The notes under the pieces are model-generated. The model was not told the DNA's origin. It searched no databases and was given only the letters and a program-made list of their open reading frames with translations. From assembly GCA_948470475.1 (NCBI GenBank), contig OX419343.1:26902878-26966877 (forward strand): DNA of 64,000 nt. Direction: 5' to 3'. This stretch comes from Galaxea fascicularis. Lineage: Eukaryota; Cnidaria; Anthozoa; Scleractinia; Euphylliidae. A program made the position numbers and the translations under genes. Below are positions 41,278 through 53,100 of the stretch, piece by piece (position 1 is the first letter of the stretch; the number at the start of each line of letters is the position of its first letter).

Positions 41278-44200
41278 ATGGCGGTTGCGAGCTTCACATG
41301 TCCTTTTGCACGTTTTTCATGCTGTAAACATTCTATTTCCCGCAATTTTATATTTGCTGTTAAAGGATATGAAGGAGCTTGCAGCCGTCATGTATCCAGA
41401 TTTCAATCTCTGCTCTTCTCTGTCCGCGATCAATCTTCGGCAGAACCTGTGCTGTCTTCCTTGGCGAGGAGAAATCGTAGCAAGCAGTTGCTCTTACATC
41501 ACTTACGATTGAATAGAACCGCAGCTCAGCAACTCCTCAGGTAATTTACTTTCGAAGCTTTGGAAAGTTTGTTCGAGTGATGCCATGCAATTAAAAAATA
41601 CTGTAGAAAACCCACGCCTCGGAAGCTTAGTATCAAAATTCAAAGGTTCTGAAGTTAATCTGAGTACAACAGTCTAAGCAAGTCGTAATATTCCTTGTGT
41701 AAGTTGTTGATCACCGTTTTCGAGTATTATCCGCTATTTTGTGATTTCACACTTAACGGCCGGACTTCGTCTGGGAAAGTGATCTGCCCGCTGCCCGACA
41801 ACAAGTTTGTGTTACATAACACTGTTGTTTTGATCCGCTGAAGAGGGTGGGGTCTGTGGGGATTCCTTGGTTATAACACCACACTTGTAATGGCAGTCAG
41901 ATTTTTTCACCCTGTGGTGCGAGAGTACATTTTTGATAATAAATGCTGGAGTCCAGTACACTTAAATCAAAAGGCTTTCCAGTTTTGTGATTTGCTAGTT
42001 ATGTTAAAATTATTTTTATTCTTTTTTTTGGCAGATATTTTTCAACTAATTCTTTCATTGAAAAATCAAAGAGTGATCCACAGAGTCTAACAGAAACACA
42101 TTTATCACATCTGTGTGAAATAATAAGGAAGGTAAATATTATGACTGTAATTTATGAATTGCATGATTCCAGAAAATATATATCACCCTTCCCTCCTCCC
42201 CCCCTCCCCGTCTGGAAGTTCCAATTTAGCTCCATCCTTTTCTTTAAAAAATGTGCCTTCCCCCTCCCCCTTGAAATTTCCATTGACCTTCTGTGGGAGA
42301 GGGGGTTTGGATATTTGCTGGTACTACACATTTTAATTTCTGTAATTTATGAATAATGTCTTTGGACAAGTTTATTTGAGCTAGCAATATAACAAACACA
42401 AATATATGTTGTGCTGCGTAGCACTATAAACACATACAAGTGATGGAACAGAGAATTAACTCTGAAGTGTAAATTAAAGTGCTAATAGAAACCCATGAAA
42501 AACCCACTGGGCGCTATCCCTAGTAAAGGGTATCAGGGAACCACATGAGGCAAAGAAAAATTTCTTATGACCTTGGTGGGAATCTATTAATTTACACTTC
42601 AGAGTTAATTCTCTGTTCCATCACTTGTATGTGTTTATAGTGCTACGCGGCACAACATATATATGTACCCTTACTTTCTCTTCGCCGCAATTCACCATCT
42701 TAATCGTCCCCGACTTTCTCTGTCCGACCTCGTAGCTTAGTCGGCAGAGCAACGGTAGATCTAATCCAGAGGTCATGGGTTCGATTCCCACAGAGGTCAT
42801 TTGCCTCGTGTGGTTCCCTGATACCCTTTACTAGGGCTAACGCCCAGTGGGTTTTTCATGGGTTTCTATTAGCACTTTAATTTACACTTCAGAGTTAATT
42901 CTCTGTTCCATCACTTGTAACAAACACAAAGCTACGTCAACATCAGACAAACAAAAGATAGTGGGTGTCAATAATATTATTAAGTATACTCACTGAACTT
43001 TACACAATAATTATCTTGCAGGAACTGGACACATCCATAAGACCTTTGAAAGAAGTTAGCCATTACTATTTTGATGGCCAAGGGAAATACATCCGACCAA
43101 TGATTGTGTTGCTTTCAGCCGGAGCATGTAATGTTCACACTTCTAACTCAAGGTCAGTTCTAGATAGAATAGATAGGATAGGACTCAGCTCCTACAGCAC
43201 ACATACACATGCTCTTTCCTTGAATAAAGCACTAGAGTCATGTCAAAGTGTCAGTTTTAATAGAAAGTGATGTCTGTCGCCTGCACAGTGTGTAAGGGAG
43301 AGCAAGAATTCAGTTTGATGTTACCATTGTACGATAACATGATTATGTCAGTGATTTGGTCAATGACCCCTTGCAGAGTCTAGTGAAACAATAACTATTG
43401 GTGTTAAATCAATTGAAGAAATAGGAGGGTACAGGATTCTAAATAGGCAGTACCCCTAAGATTTCTTAGGCTTGCCCTTTTCAGTACCATAATAGCAAAG
43501 GCCGCTACTGAGTTCACCGTTTATGGGTGCTGGTACCTGGGTCCCGACTTCTAATGACCACCCTGGTTAAATAGAAATTAACGTAGAACTTTAGTAATTA
43601 GCCAAAACTACGTGATTCTTAATTACTGTCCTTACTGAATTCTACAGTGCAATCCTCACATCTCAAAAAACTGTTGTCATGGTATCAGAGATGATCCATA
43701 CGGCCAGCTTAGTTCATGATGATGTCATAGATGGTGCAGATACAAGGCGTGGCAAAATCTCTATAAACAAAATGTTTGGGGAAAAGATGTCAGTGTTGGC
43801 AGGTGACTACATTCTGTCTTGTGCTTCTTGGGCACTAGCACAGCTTGGTAATGCTGAAGTTGTGGAGTTATTAGCCAAAGTCGTAGATGATCTTATAAAA
43901 GGTAAGCAAGTATAAAAATTGATTTAAGTAGGTAACCTATGAAAGAGTGTTATTATAACTGTTGCTTGATGGATCACAGACAGACGAGCAGATGAACAGA
44001 CTGAATGAATGAATGAATGAATGAATGAAACCTGTCATTTAATGTCATTTGTTTCCCCTAATGTGCATATAATGGATCAACAAGCTAGAGAAGCAATAGA
44101 CCTTTTTACCGATACGGCAGCCATCTTGAATTCGATTGTTTTGACTGAGAAATTATGGGCTGCCGAGGGGGCAATCGCTGGAAAATTTATGGTATACACA

Positions 44201-46320
44201 GCTTTCAGGATAAATTTTTACTGCTTGTCTCTCATATTCCAAAACAAATATTACAAGCGTTACATCTTTCTGTCAGGGTATTTGACAGTGGTTTCTATGG
44301 TTAGCGAAAAATTATTGTTAAAAGTTATAACGCCACAGTATTCTTTATAATTATTTCTCATCTGCCCCCTGGGTATCCCATAATTTCCTCGGAATTCAAG
44401 ATGGCTGCTCGTATTGGTAAAAAGGTCTATTGGCAAGAAAGATATAATCTGGAAACTCTGACTAGCTATTATGAAAAAACTGTGTGAAGGATTAGTATGA
44501 CTTCAATTTATTTTCTGTTTCTTTTAAGGTGAATTTATGCAACTAGGGTCCAAAGAAAATCCAGATGAGAGGTTCAGTCATTATTTAGAAAAGACCTACA
44601 AGAAGACAGCTAGTTTAATAGCGTGCTGTTGTAAAGCGGTATGTTGGAGACTCATGTTCTCTTAATTTGGTCCAAGTAGTATTAAACTTTCTTTATCATT
44701 TTCCTGGAGGCCAGGAACAGGAAAATACATGTACAGTACCTGTTACAATTTATAATAATAACAGATTCTTTCTTAGTTGTTTTACAGTTATTGTGAGAAG
44801 TTTCAGAATTTATACAAATGTATCTATGCAGTGTGAATTGCATCACAAAATTATATTTTTGTGTGAAATAAAAGGAATGAGTTTCCAATTTTATAAACTT
44901 AGTTATTGCAAGACACATTTTACAATAAACCACAAAGAAAATCGCCCAAAAATATCATGTTCTGCAGTAAGTGACACTTTTTAAGTTTGTTTTGATTTAC
45001 AATAACTGTTATTATTTTATGGAATAGCCTCCAACTTTGATCAGTTTTGGCTGTAATAACAGAAGTGATGACATCAATAGCCTATGAGAATGACATAATT
45101 ATCACTATCAAATGAACGCAATGACTTCAAATTAATGTATCATTATTATTATCCAACATTTAGCACCTTATTTTCAATTAGGTTGGGTGTACATTTTAGC
45201 ACCTTATTTTCCATCTTTCAGGTAGCTGTTTTTGGTGACTGTAACACAGAAGTACAGGAAATTGCTTATCAATATGGCAGAAATATTGGAATGGCATTTC
45301 AGGTTGGTCTTTTGTTGCTTTTAGAAGAAAGAAGAGTATTATTTTGACCTGCAACTAAATCAAAAAGGGGACTGGCCCCTCCCTTGTTCACACAATTAAC
45401 AGTTAATTGGCAACTAGATTTTGCAACCAGTTCTCTCAAGGACCATGTTCTTGCGGCATAGTCCTTTGAAATGGCCCCCTTTCGTGCTCCGAGTCTACTT
45501 TCAAGCAGAAATACCGGTAACTTTATCTTTCTGCTTTTCTTGCCGTTGTAGGTGGTGGATGACATTCTTGATTTCATAGCTACAGATAAGGAGATGGGAA
45601 AACCTACTGCAACAGATCTACAACTTGGCCTGGCAACTGCACCCGTTTTGTTTGCTTGTGAACAGGTTGGGTGCACATTTCATTGTACCAGTGTGTAAAA
45701 GCACAAAGGCCTAAAATTCATTCTTTACATCTGGAATGCTGATGATATCCTGGGACATGCGTTGGGGTGGGCTTAAAATATTAATCTTGGCATTATAAAA
45801 ATCATTGTAATTGTTTAACTGGACTAAGAAATTGTATTTATCTGGTTGCAGTTCCCCGATCTGAACGCCTTAATTATGCGTCGATTTAAAGGTCCTAACG
45901 ATGTAGAAGAAGCCCGACAGGCTGTTCACAAGGTAGGTAATGTGTTGCCATCTTTCAAAACTCCTAAAGGATTACCCTTTTTGAGTTTTGAAAAGCCATA
46001 TTTTCATCCGAAACAAGTATGTATGGCAAGTCTGAAATTTTGGTATTGCTTAATTAGCGTTATCCTGTTTTGAACAAACCACACTCCCAAAGTTTTTCTT
46101 ATCTTACCTCCTCACCAGCAATCCACAAGAAGATTTCCTAAGCCGTTTATTCTGATTGTAAATGTTGTGTTACTTTCAGAGTGATGGTATTACACGGTCA
46201 TATACACTAGCAAATCAGTACGCGAAGGAGGCTATCAAACAAATAAGCAAGTTATCTCCATCACCACAAAGGGATGCCCTTGTTTCAATGACCCACAAAG
46301 TCCTCCAAAGAAGGAAATAA
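41278..46320 (+). CDS. PDSS1: Decaprenyl/solanesyl diphosphate synthase subunit 1, 9 exons, 423 aa
   Basis: Exons: 41278-41540, 42035-42131, 43022-43152, 43648-43901, 44529-44638, 45222-45302, 45552-45665, 45852-45932, 46180-46320. They join in frame to 423 codons plus TAA; human PDSS1 is about 415. The enzyme elongates farnesyl or geranylgeranyl diphosphate with isopentenyl diphosphate to make the polyprenyl tail of ubiquinone in mitochondria. The first Asp-rich motif is DDVIDGADTRRG (about residue 189) and the second DDILDFIATDKEMGKPT (about residue 315); GKYIRPMIVLLS and GEFMQLGS are also typical. Small residues (Ala, Ser) at positions -5 and -4 before the first motif fit a long-chain product. 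The N-terminus (MAVASFTCPFARFSCCKHSI) is basic and hydroxylated with no acids, like a mitochondrial presequence. Intron 2 holds SINE copies and intron 4 a MITE. Confidence 0.96.
42403..42920. repeat. Nested, oppositely oriented tRNA-derived SINE copies
   Basis: A plus-strand copy at about 42722-42920 has a tRNA-like head (A box 'tagcttagtcgg', B box 'gggttcgattccc', well-paired ends gacctc/gaggtc) and a body ending 'ctgttccatcacttgtaa'. A minus-strand copy covers about 42403-42585, down to the B box. A third copy of the tail segment, in plus orientation, is at about 42587-42664 ('aatttacacttcagag' to 'cacaacatat'). The arrangement implies one insertion beside or into another. It lies in PDSS1 intron 2. 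Confidence 0.85.
44003..44030 (+). repeat. (GAAT)n microsatellite
   Basis: About seven copies of gaat in PDSS1 intron 4. A related gaac/gaat-rich tract occurs at 9535-9600 in an intron of the mucin-like gene. Confidence 0.9.
44094..44432. mobile_element. MITE of about 339 bp in PDSS1 intron 4
   Basis: The left end 'caatagacctttttaccgat' and 'ccatcttgaattc' are complementary to the right end 'gaattcaagatgg' and 'tggtaaaaaggtctattg', giving about 40-bp terminal inverted repeats with a few mismatches. The interior (about 260 bp) is non-coding. No clear target-site duplication could be fixed. Confidence 0.75.
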
Positions 46321-47409
46321 ACGTTCCACAACTTAGATGCAATGTACATTTGACTGTTGTCGTCTTTGGCCTTGTCACAGACTGTTCGATGTGTATTGTC
46401 AACTTCAACTTCGGTAACTTTCATCGCATCTTCTGTAAGCATTTTTGAAAACAAAACACTTCAAGGAGTCACGTATGATCAAGGTAGACTCGTGCAGTTT
46501 TCCCGTAGATAATTTTTAACTGGATCCATGGATGGCATGGTGCTTGGCTGGCGGATGCCTCGGAATTATATCGTAATTTCTTGAAAAAAATGTAAAATAT
46601 TAATTTAGAACTCTAAAGGAAACTTATAATACAGTGTATTTTGAAGGAATCAAACCCAACAGTTCCTGACACAGTTATGCGAAAGAACAAACTAAAGAAT
46701 AGGAAAGTTAGAGATAAAGAGAGAAACAAAGAGGAAACAAGTACATAGAAAAGAAGTTTGATAGACGGCGTTTTGAGGGAGCAATCTTGAGTATGTAACA
46801 AGACGTGAAATTCCTACGACCTGCTCCCGTCTGGCCTCTTAGCTCAGTTGTTAGAGCAATGGTGATCAAATCCGGAGGTCGTGGGTTCGATTCCCACACA
46901 GGTCAAAGATTTTTTCTATGTCCTTGGGTGAAAACTTAGTTCCCGATGCTGTCGATCAGCGAAGTTTCCTAATCCATCACATTTACGTTTACAGTAGTGT
47001 AAGGCCTGAGTTGATGTACAAGACATGCACAGTCGCATGTGCAGCCAGCTACGCGTGAGGTTTGTCTTGAACCCTTTTCAGTTCTGCTGTCTACGCCTTG
47101 AAAGTGAGGCGGGCCTGATGTGTTCGTCTTTGTTATGTCGCATTATCGGTGCTGTTCCTAGTCATTGCACAAAAGGCTGGCTAGTTTCTAAAGATAAAAC
47201 GCGAGTTTGGTTCTGTACATTTCAAAAGCGTGACTTTTATCTGTCAGTCTTTGTTGAAGGGCACGACGCGCGTCGTTTAAAGTGGAAAGTTGTCACGTAA
47301 TTTAAAGTTACGAGCGGTATCCTTCACATCACTAGTGAGTAAAACAGGAAGTACACCAGAGTTATTTACCAGAAGTCGGTATTGCCGTTGTTACAGACAT
47401 TTCACAATA
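46321..47409. other. PDSS1 3' flank with a SINE copy
   Basis: No conserved ORF. A tRNA-derived SINE head lies at 46833-46904 and its body runs to about 47000. The upstream side of the XKR copies is at the right end. Confidence 0.5.
46833..47000 (+). repeat. tRNA-derived SINE copy
   Basis: The head 'ggcctcttagctcagttgtt' carries an A box and is followed by the B box 'gggttcgattccc' ending near 46904. Acceptor stem halves pair with one mismatch and one G-T pair. The downstream body ends near 'cctaatccatcacattta', similar to the tail of the copies in PDSS1 intron 2. The family therefore appears at least twice in this locus. Confidence 0.75.
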
Positions 47410-47780
47410 ATGGCGGAGCAAGACCTCAAATGGCACGAAACTTTCGTGGCTCTTTTTGGAGCAATTCTGAGCTTTGCGGATCCAATCACCGATATACTCA
47501 CACTAGTGGAATTCTACCGCACAGATCACAAAACATGGTTTGGCGTTGGGCTTGCTTTTGTTATTTTACCTTGTCTGGTATTTCCAGGTTTTTTTATTTT
47601 TCTAAAGAAATTGCACTGAAAGAGGCCAGTCGCGCCAGTCGATATGTCCAAGTTTTCGTTTGCGGTTTTAATCCGTTCTCAGCCGCCTTAGCGAGACTTC
47701 AAACGTTCATGTTCTATTTAAAGAACTTTAAAAATCTCTGGCGTGGTCATTCCATTGACGACACAAAAACGTCTGTATAA
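47410..47780 (+). pseudogene. XK-related (XKR) gene fragment, frameshifted
   Basis: From ATG 47410 (MAEQDLKWHETFVALFGAIL) the frame matches the start of the intact neighbour: SFADPITDILTLVEFY, then WFGVGLAFVILPC. It stops at 47617-47619 after a frameshift around 47600-47615. The next frame continues the same protein: YVQVFVCGFNPFSAALARLQ, then YLKNFKNLWRG. It ends at a stop near 47780, so only the first third of an XKR protein remains. It looks like a dead tandem duplicate of the gene at 48039, though one indel could be a sequencing error. Confidence 0.8.
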
Positions 47781-48038
47781 CAATGGGAGTTAACCTGGAA
47801 TTAGAAAGTAAGTATCAAGGAAGTCACTACACTGAGGTTGAGGTCCGACTGAAACACTTCCCAACTGGATCAGTATGCGGAAAGAGGTGACGTGGCTCCA
47901 GACAAGTGCGAATAGTATGCCTGGAATGCTATTCGGATTTCCTTATTTTCCCCGAAACCAAGCACTCTAACACCCTTGTTTACGCTACATGAGACAACGC
48001 TAAGTTCTTCAACTACGTCGCAAAACTGGGCTGATAGC

Positions 48039-49310
48039 ATGGGAGAACTAAGACTGGTGGCTTGTCTCAAATGGTACAGCACGTTCATCTTCCTTGTTGG
48101 AGCCATCGTGAGCTTTGCAGACCCCATCACAGATATACTCACACTGGTAGAATTCTACCGCGAAGATCAGAAGACATGGTTTGGCGTGGGGCTTACTTTT
48201 ATTATCCTGCCGTGTTTTGCGTTCTCGTTGCTGTTTTGCATGCCAAGGTTGGAAGAGTTTGAAAGGTCGAGTTACAAAAAGATCTGTCTACAAGTTCTGC
48301 TTTGTGGTTTGAATCCGTTCTCAGCGGCTTTGGCAAGACTACGAGCTTTTATTTTCTGCTTGAAGAATTTTAAGACGCTCTGGCAAGGCAAACAGAGCGA
48401 GTTAAGCGAAGAGGCCGATGAAAAATGGAATATTGATGAGCTACTGTTCCAAAGCGAGCTAACCCTATTCTTCGAGGCAGTTCTGGAATCAGTGCCTCAG
48501 TTTATTCTCCAACTGTACGCCATGAACGTGCAACAGGGACCAGTGAAGATCATTCAAATGATTTCTTTACCTGTGTCTTTCCTGAGTTTAGCCTGGGCTT
48601 TTACGATTGCTGACGAGTTACTGCAAAAGGGAGAAACTATCCTTGTCCTGGAGATAAAACACAAAATTTTGCTGTTTTTGACTCACGTAATTCTCTTAAG
48701 CAGCCGTCTGTTTGCTATCGGCTACTTTATGATCAGTTACAAATGGTGGGTCATCGCCGTCTTAACGTTCCATTCTGCCGCGATCGGGGTTGCTGAAGCC
48801 GTTTGGATCTACGGCAAACGTGTAGGTGACCGGGGAACCCTGTTTATTTCGCTGCTATTCTTCTCCCTCCACTGGTTAAGAGATGATTGGTCGGTGAAGA
48901 TACACGAGGAGGATAATGAAAACAAGAGGAAGCGATCAAAACGAATGCAGTTGTTTTCAAACGTCTTGTTTGTTGTGGAAAACATCGTTATGATCCTCGT
49001 GTTCTACCTTACCTGTCCTTGCGCCGACACCAGGTACGCACTGCCTGTCACAGTCTGTGTCTGTTCATTTTCTCTTCTTGGAGCAGCAGCGAGGGTTGCT
49101 CATTTCCGTTTCTTAACCAAAGAAACAGACACTTACATAGTAAATTCAACACTAGGGAGGAATAACAATTTATCAACTAGAAGTGAACTCCCGGTACCTC
49201 GAATCTCTTTTTGTTCCCAAATGTCCCAAGTGGTCACTATTATAAATGTCGTAAACCTAGACTTTCACATGAGCGAGACGAAAATTGATTACACTGCACT
49301 TTCATGCTAA
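48039..49310 (+). CDS. XK-related (XKR) membrane protein, intronless, 423 aa
   Basis: ATG 48039 (MGELRLVACLKWYSTFIFLV) is preferred because it aligns with the start of the neighbouring fragment and the longer open frame has no earlier ATG. Family landmarks are FADPITDILTLVEFYRED, FEAVLESVPQFILQLYAM (the E-x-x-PQ-x-x-LQLY signature), SLAWAFTIAD, LFLTHVILLSSRLFAIGYFM, HWLRDDW and YALPVTVCVCSFSLLGAAAR. About eight hydrophobic helices are expected. Vertebrate XKR4, 8 and 9 are caspase-activated phospholipid scramblases at the plasma membrane; other XK relatives have different or unknown roles. I see no clear caspase site in the hydrophilic C-terminal tail, so scramblase function is only inferred. 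A single exon suggests retroposition or intron loss in this sublineage. Confidence 0.9.
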   Translation: MGELRLVACLKWYSTFIFLVGAIVSFADPITDILTLVEFYREDQKTWFGVGLTFIILPCFAFSLLFCMPRLEEFERSSYKKICLQVLLCGLNPFSAALARLRAFIFCLKNFKTLWQGKQSELSEEADEKWNIDELLFQSELTLFFEAVLESVPQFILQLYAMNVQQGPVKIIQMISLPVSFLSLAWAFTIADELLQKGETILVLEIKHKILLFLTHVILLSSRLFAIGYFMISYKWWVIAVLTFHSAAIGVAEAVWIYGKRVGDRGTLFISLLFFSLHWLRDDWSVKIHEEDNENKRKRSKRMQLFSNVLFVVENIVMILVFYLTCPCADTRYALPVTVCVCSFSLLGAAARVAHFRFLTKETDTYIVNSTLGRNNNLSTRSELPVPRISFCSQMSQVVTIINVVNLDFHMSETKIDYTALSC

Positions 49311-52300
49311 AAGCTTCTTTGTATATGATATTATTCAAAACTTGGCCGTTTAATCCCGCAAGAGTGTTAATGTCATTTTCGTGAGTCACCCATCGCCAGA
49401 CGTAACAAAAACTGATCGTACACTGATTGCATTGTAGCTGTTCCGTAAGCCGGAAACTCCAAAACCGATGAGGTCCATGATATTCAAGAGTAGTCAACAA
49501 GAGAACTCGCTCATGACGAAGGATCAAAGCTGTGACTGGCTCTAAAGAAACAGACAGTTTAATGAAGAAGAACATTAGTTTGTCAACTAAAACTGAAATA
49601 CCAGGAGTGATTTATATACTTTACCAAGTATTCCATAGTTATACTTTTTAACTTATAGCTGGATATACGACCCCACAAGCCATCCTGTTGCTTATCAGTA
49701 TATACGTATCGTCTGACTGATTATGTCTGATATGTTTTTACACCAGAGTGTATTCGTAAAATGTAACATTTGTTCATAATACCTTGGCTGCCTGGACCTG
49801 ATGTTTTGTAGGTGAAAGAAACATTTTCTACCGATCATTGATCTACTGATCCATCGATCTGTTAATCTGTCCTACCGATCCATCGATCTACCGAACTATT
49901 GATTTGGTGAATCTATCGAGTTTAAAAATTAAAAATTGTTCTATTTTTGGGTTTTTTTAACGCGACGTCAGTTGTGTGGTTTTTACACCGAAGTAAACTC
50001 CATTTTCAGTGTTTTATCACTTTTTTTGGATTCAACGTCAAGATCGGCCAAGCGTCCCTTTTCAACTGACCAAAGCTTACTCCCTTCATAGGAACACCAA
50101 ACAGATATGACACTGAACGCTTGTTCTGTGTGTTGGGTTTGTTTGTTCATCCGTTTCCTTTACTCAACAATGAGGAAGTTCAAACTCGGAAAAACATGAA
50201 AATGTAACGCAATTGTCACGCTTACAATTCATTTTCCGAGTTCTGTGGCCCACAGCCATCTTGTTTAAACATAAAAACGTGAATCGAGAAAGATGCGAGA
50301 AAAGGATCAAACTCATCTCAAAAACTCAGGTTAAGTACACCTATAATGTACTGCTTTCCTTTGTTTACGGGCTCAATGACGGTTATAACGTTGTCGTAAA
50401 CTTTGAAATAAGGAGTTCGGCGTTTTACAGAGTACGTCCGCGCTGCTTAAAATTTCTTCCACTCAGCTACAGATTGCTACAATCTCGGTCAAAACAAATG
50501 AAAAATTTAAGCCCTCCCTCCCCCATTTCAATGATGAAAAAAAGGCGCAGTTTGGTTTGCGCGCATATTTGTTTTTTATTTTATAGGAAGCCTAATTGAT
50601 ATGGGGCGGGGGGTTAGGGTTGGGTTATTTCTCATGTAGGAGCCCGTCAATGATAGCGGAGCTCCAGCGGCCCGAAGGGCCGCAAAGCGGAGCCCCATAC
50701 CTATAGAAACCCGTAAACTGCTTTTCTCATGGTAATGTTGGCTAGCGGTATTGCTCGTGGGCGCGACCGACGACGACGACGACGTCGCACAATAATTAAT
50801 AATGTCCTAATAATAATAATAATAATAATAATAATCCAACATGGCGGCCATACTCCAGCTGACCATCTAGTTTACAGCGGACATCTTTGATATTAGACAT
50901 CCATGTCAACTTCAATTGACACCTGTCAAAATAACGTATCCGCTGACCAGTATCACGTGACCATATTGCGGGCTCAAGTTATGAGCTGTCGAGAACAGCT
51001 GTTTTTTTGAAGTTGACCGCTGACCAGGTACTGGTTTTCAATTTGATCGCAGGCTCAAACCAGGCCAAAACGAGGCTTAATTTTTCGCCAGGATCAACAG
51101 ATCTTCGTCCTGTGAACAATTCGCCGCCTACCTTGACTACTTCTCAGTTCTTTGTTTGTTTAAACCCAAGAGAATCAACCTTTGGATGTTAACAGCAGCA
51201 AATTGGATTGCCTGGCTTTGCTATTTTATAGTTAACGGATCTGCGAGAGAAAAGATCGTGTGGTTTGGCAGGGTTTTAATCATGCAGGCGCTGTCTTTGA
51301 TTGCTGACTTCGGCTGTGTAATAATGAACTGGACGGTTTTGCCGCTAAAAATCCTTAATTGAAGAAGCTTTGTTGGTGGACACGGGAAGTAACACAAAGT
51401 GACGGTGAAAAACTTCAAGGCCCGCTAAGGATTTGTATCTGCTTAGCAAATGAATACTTTTGCAATGTGAAATGACGGCTTCTGATTTCTGATTTAGCTC
51501 TGTGTTCGGAGTGATAAATTTGTTGACTGGCAGGTTAGTACTCCTGTTGTGTCTTTTATATGACAAATGGTGACTTGTCTCTGTGACTACGAGTTATGTT
51601 TGTTACTTGTCTTAGTTTTCCAATTTCTACGAGGAACGACGAAGAAACATTCGCCGGCATCGTTCTTTGTTTTCTTACCTTTTGTTTTTTTCATGCTGTT
51701 TCGACTAAAAAATGCTCGTCTTTTTTCCAAATGCATATTTTCGATTCAACATTTCATTTTCGATCCTAAAACTCTTAGCTTTCCCTGCTGTCGCTCATTT
51801 TTTGGGCAAAGAATTGGTTGAGGAAAAGCCAAGCGAAGTCCGGACGGTTTATATACTCGGCTTCGCTTTGTTGACATTACTGGAAACTCGCAAAGAGTTG
51901 CCAAACGTAAACGCGATTTTTAACAGCTGCAGCATTGGAAATGCCAGCGATATGTTGTCCCTCAAAAGTAATTCTCGTTGTTAGTTAAAAAATCGCAGAT
52001 TTTCAAGGCTATTGCAGTAAAAACTCCTTTGTTCAATGCTTACGGCTGAAAAATGTTTTTCAGAAATCCTGAGTCAGATGTTCTGACATTAACAGTGATG
52101 TCAAAAATAATACCACCCACGACTTGTAGTCAAGGTTTGTTGTTTGCAATATTTATTGTAATTGATCGAAGTCAAGAATAAAACCATTCTCAACATCACT
52201 AGATAATTGCAGTTGATCACCTGAGTTGTACTATGCTCGATCGGTCTGTCGCAGTCACTTTTCTCAAGGAAAAGTAAAGTCGATTTCGCTCAATGTTTTT

Positions 52301-52886
52301 CCATGTTATTGTAAAAAGGACATCTACGGCACTTTCTATCATCTTTACTGTAATAGATCACAAGAATAACACCATAAAATGTTCAAAACAAGGCAAGCAA
52401 AGTACTTTTGTTCTTTTACGGGCGGTGTTGAAGAGAGCTCACTTTGAGGTTTTATCGCACTTTTTCTGTAAAATATTTTGTTTTGATAGATTAAAATGTC
52501 ACCGATGTCGGTTGTCAAGTTGGTTTAATAGTGAGGCACTAGAACTGTTAACCTAGTGAAGTGATTTTTACTATTTGTATCGAAGTGTAATCAGATGTAA
52601 TTAAACTGTGATGAAGAAAAGTTTGTTAATCGTTTTTGCTCAACATAATCATATAGTTCCTGTGAAACAAAGCCCGATGATATTTCGAAAATCTACGTTT
52701 GCACTTGATTAAATGGTGGCTTTGGTTCTGCAGCAAAACAGTAAAAAAATAAAAAATAAAAAAAATGTATATATATATATATATATATATACAACTGTTA
52801 GTAGATCTCTCAAGCCAACAAAGGTGTCACTGCGTCAGGAGGATCAGTAGGATTCTCAGTCCAAACCTCACAGCATGAATGAATGT

Positions 52887-53100
52887 AAAACGTTAAAAAG
52901 GAAGCGAGGATGAACAACTTCTGACGTTAAAAAAAGGATAAAAACTATAATAAAACGTTTCGGTCGAAGACCTTCTTCAGTTATTACCTTTATTACCAGG
53001 TAATAACTGAAGAAGGTCTTCGACCGAAACGTTTTATTATAGTTTTTATCCTTTTTTTAACGTCAGAAGTTGTCCATCCTCGCTTCCTTTTTAACGTTTT
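52887..53100. mobile_element. Palindromic MITE/foldback element, 103-bp arms
   Basis: Arms 52887-52989 and 52998-53100 are almost perfect complements around an 8-base loop. Segments include 'cgttaaaaaggaagcgagga', 'aggataaaaactataataaa' and 'cgtttcggtcgaagacc'. One visible mismatch (gatgaacaac against gttgtccatc) shows the arms have barely diverged. A (TA)n tract abuts the right end directly and another lies about 95 bases to the left. Confidence 0.92.

Noticed and set aside
42722..42800. Functional tRNA gene
   Set aside because: A and B boxes are present but the anticodon arm pairs badly and the sequence continues into a repeated SINE body; same reasoning for 13681-13750 and 46833-46904.
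47976..48038. 21-residue N-terminal extension of the intact XKR protein
   Set aside because: It would need a TTG start; the first ATG is at 48039 and aligns with the paralogue starts.
50213..51984. Several 60-130-codon plus-strand ORFs
   Set aside because: No domain, no consistent splice sites, overlapping other frames; at least one (51007-51192) looks like dispersed-repeat sequence.
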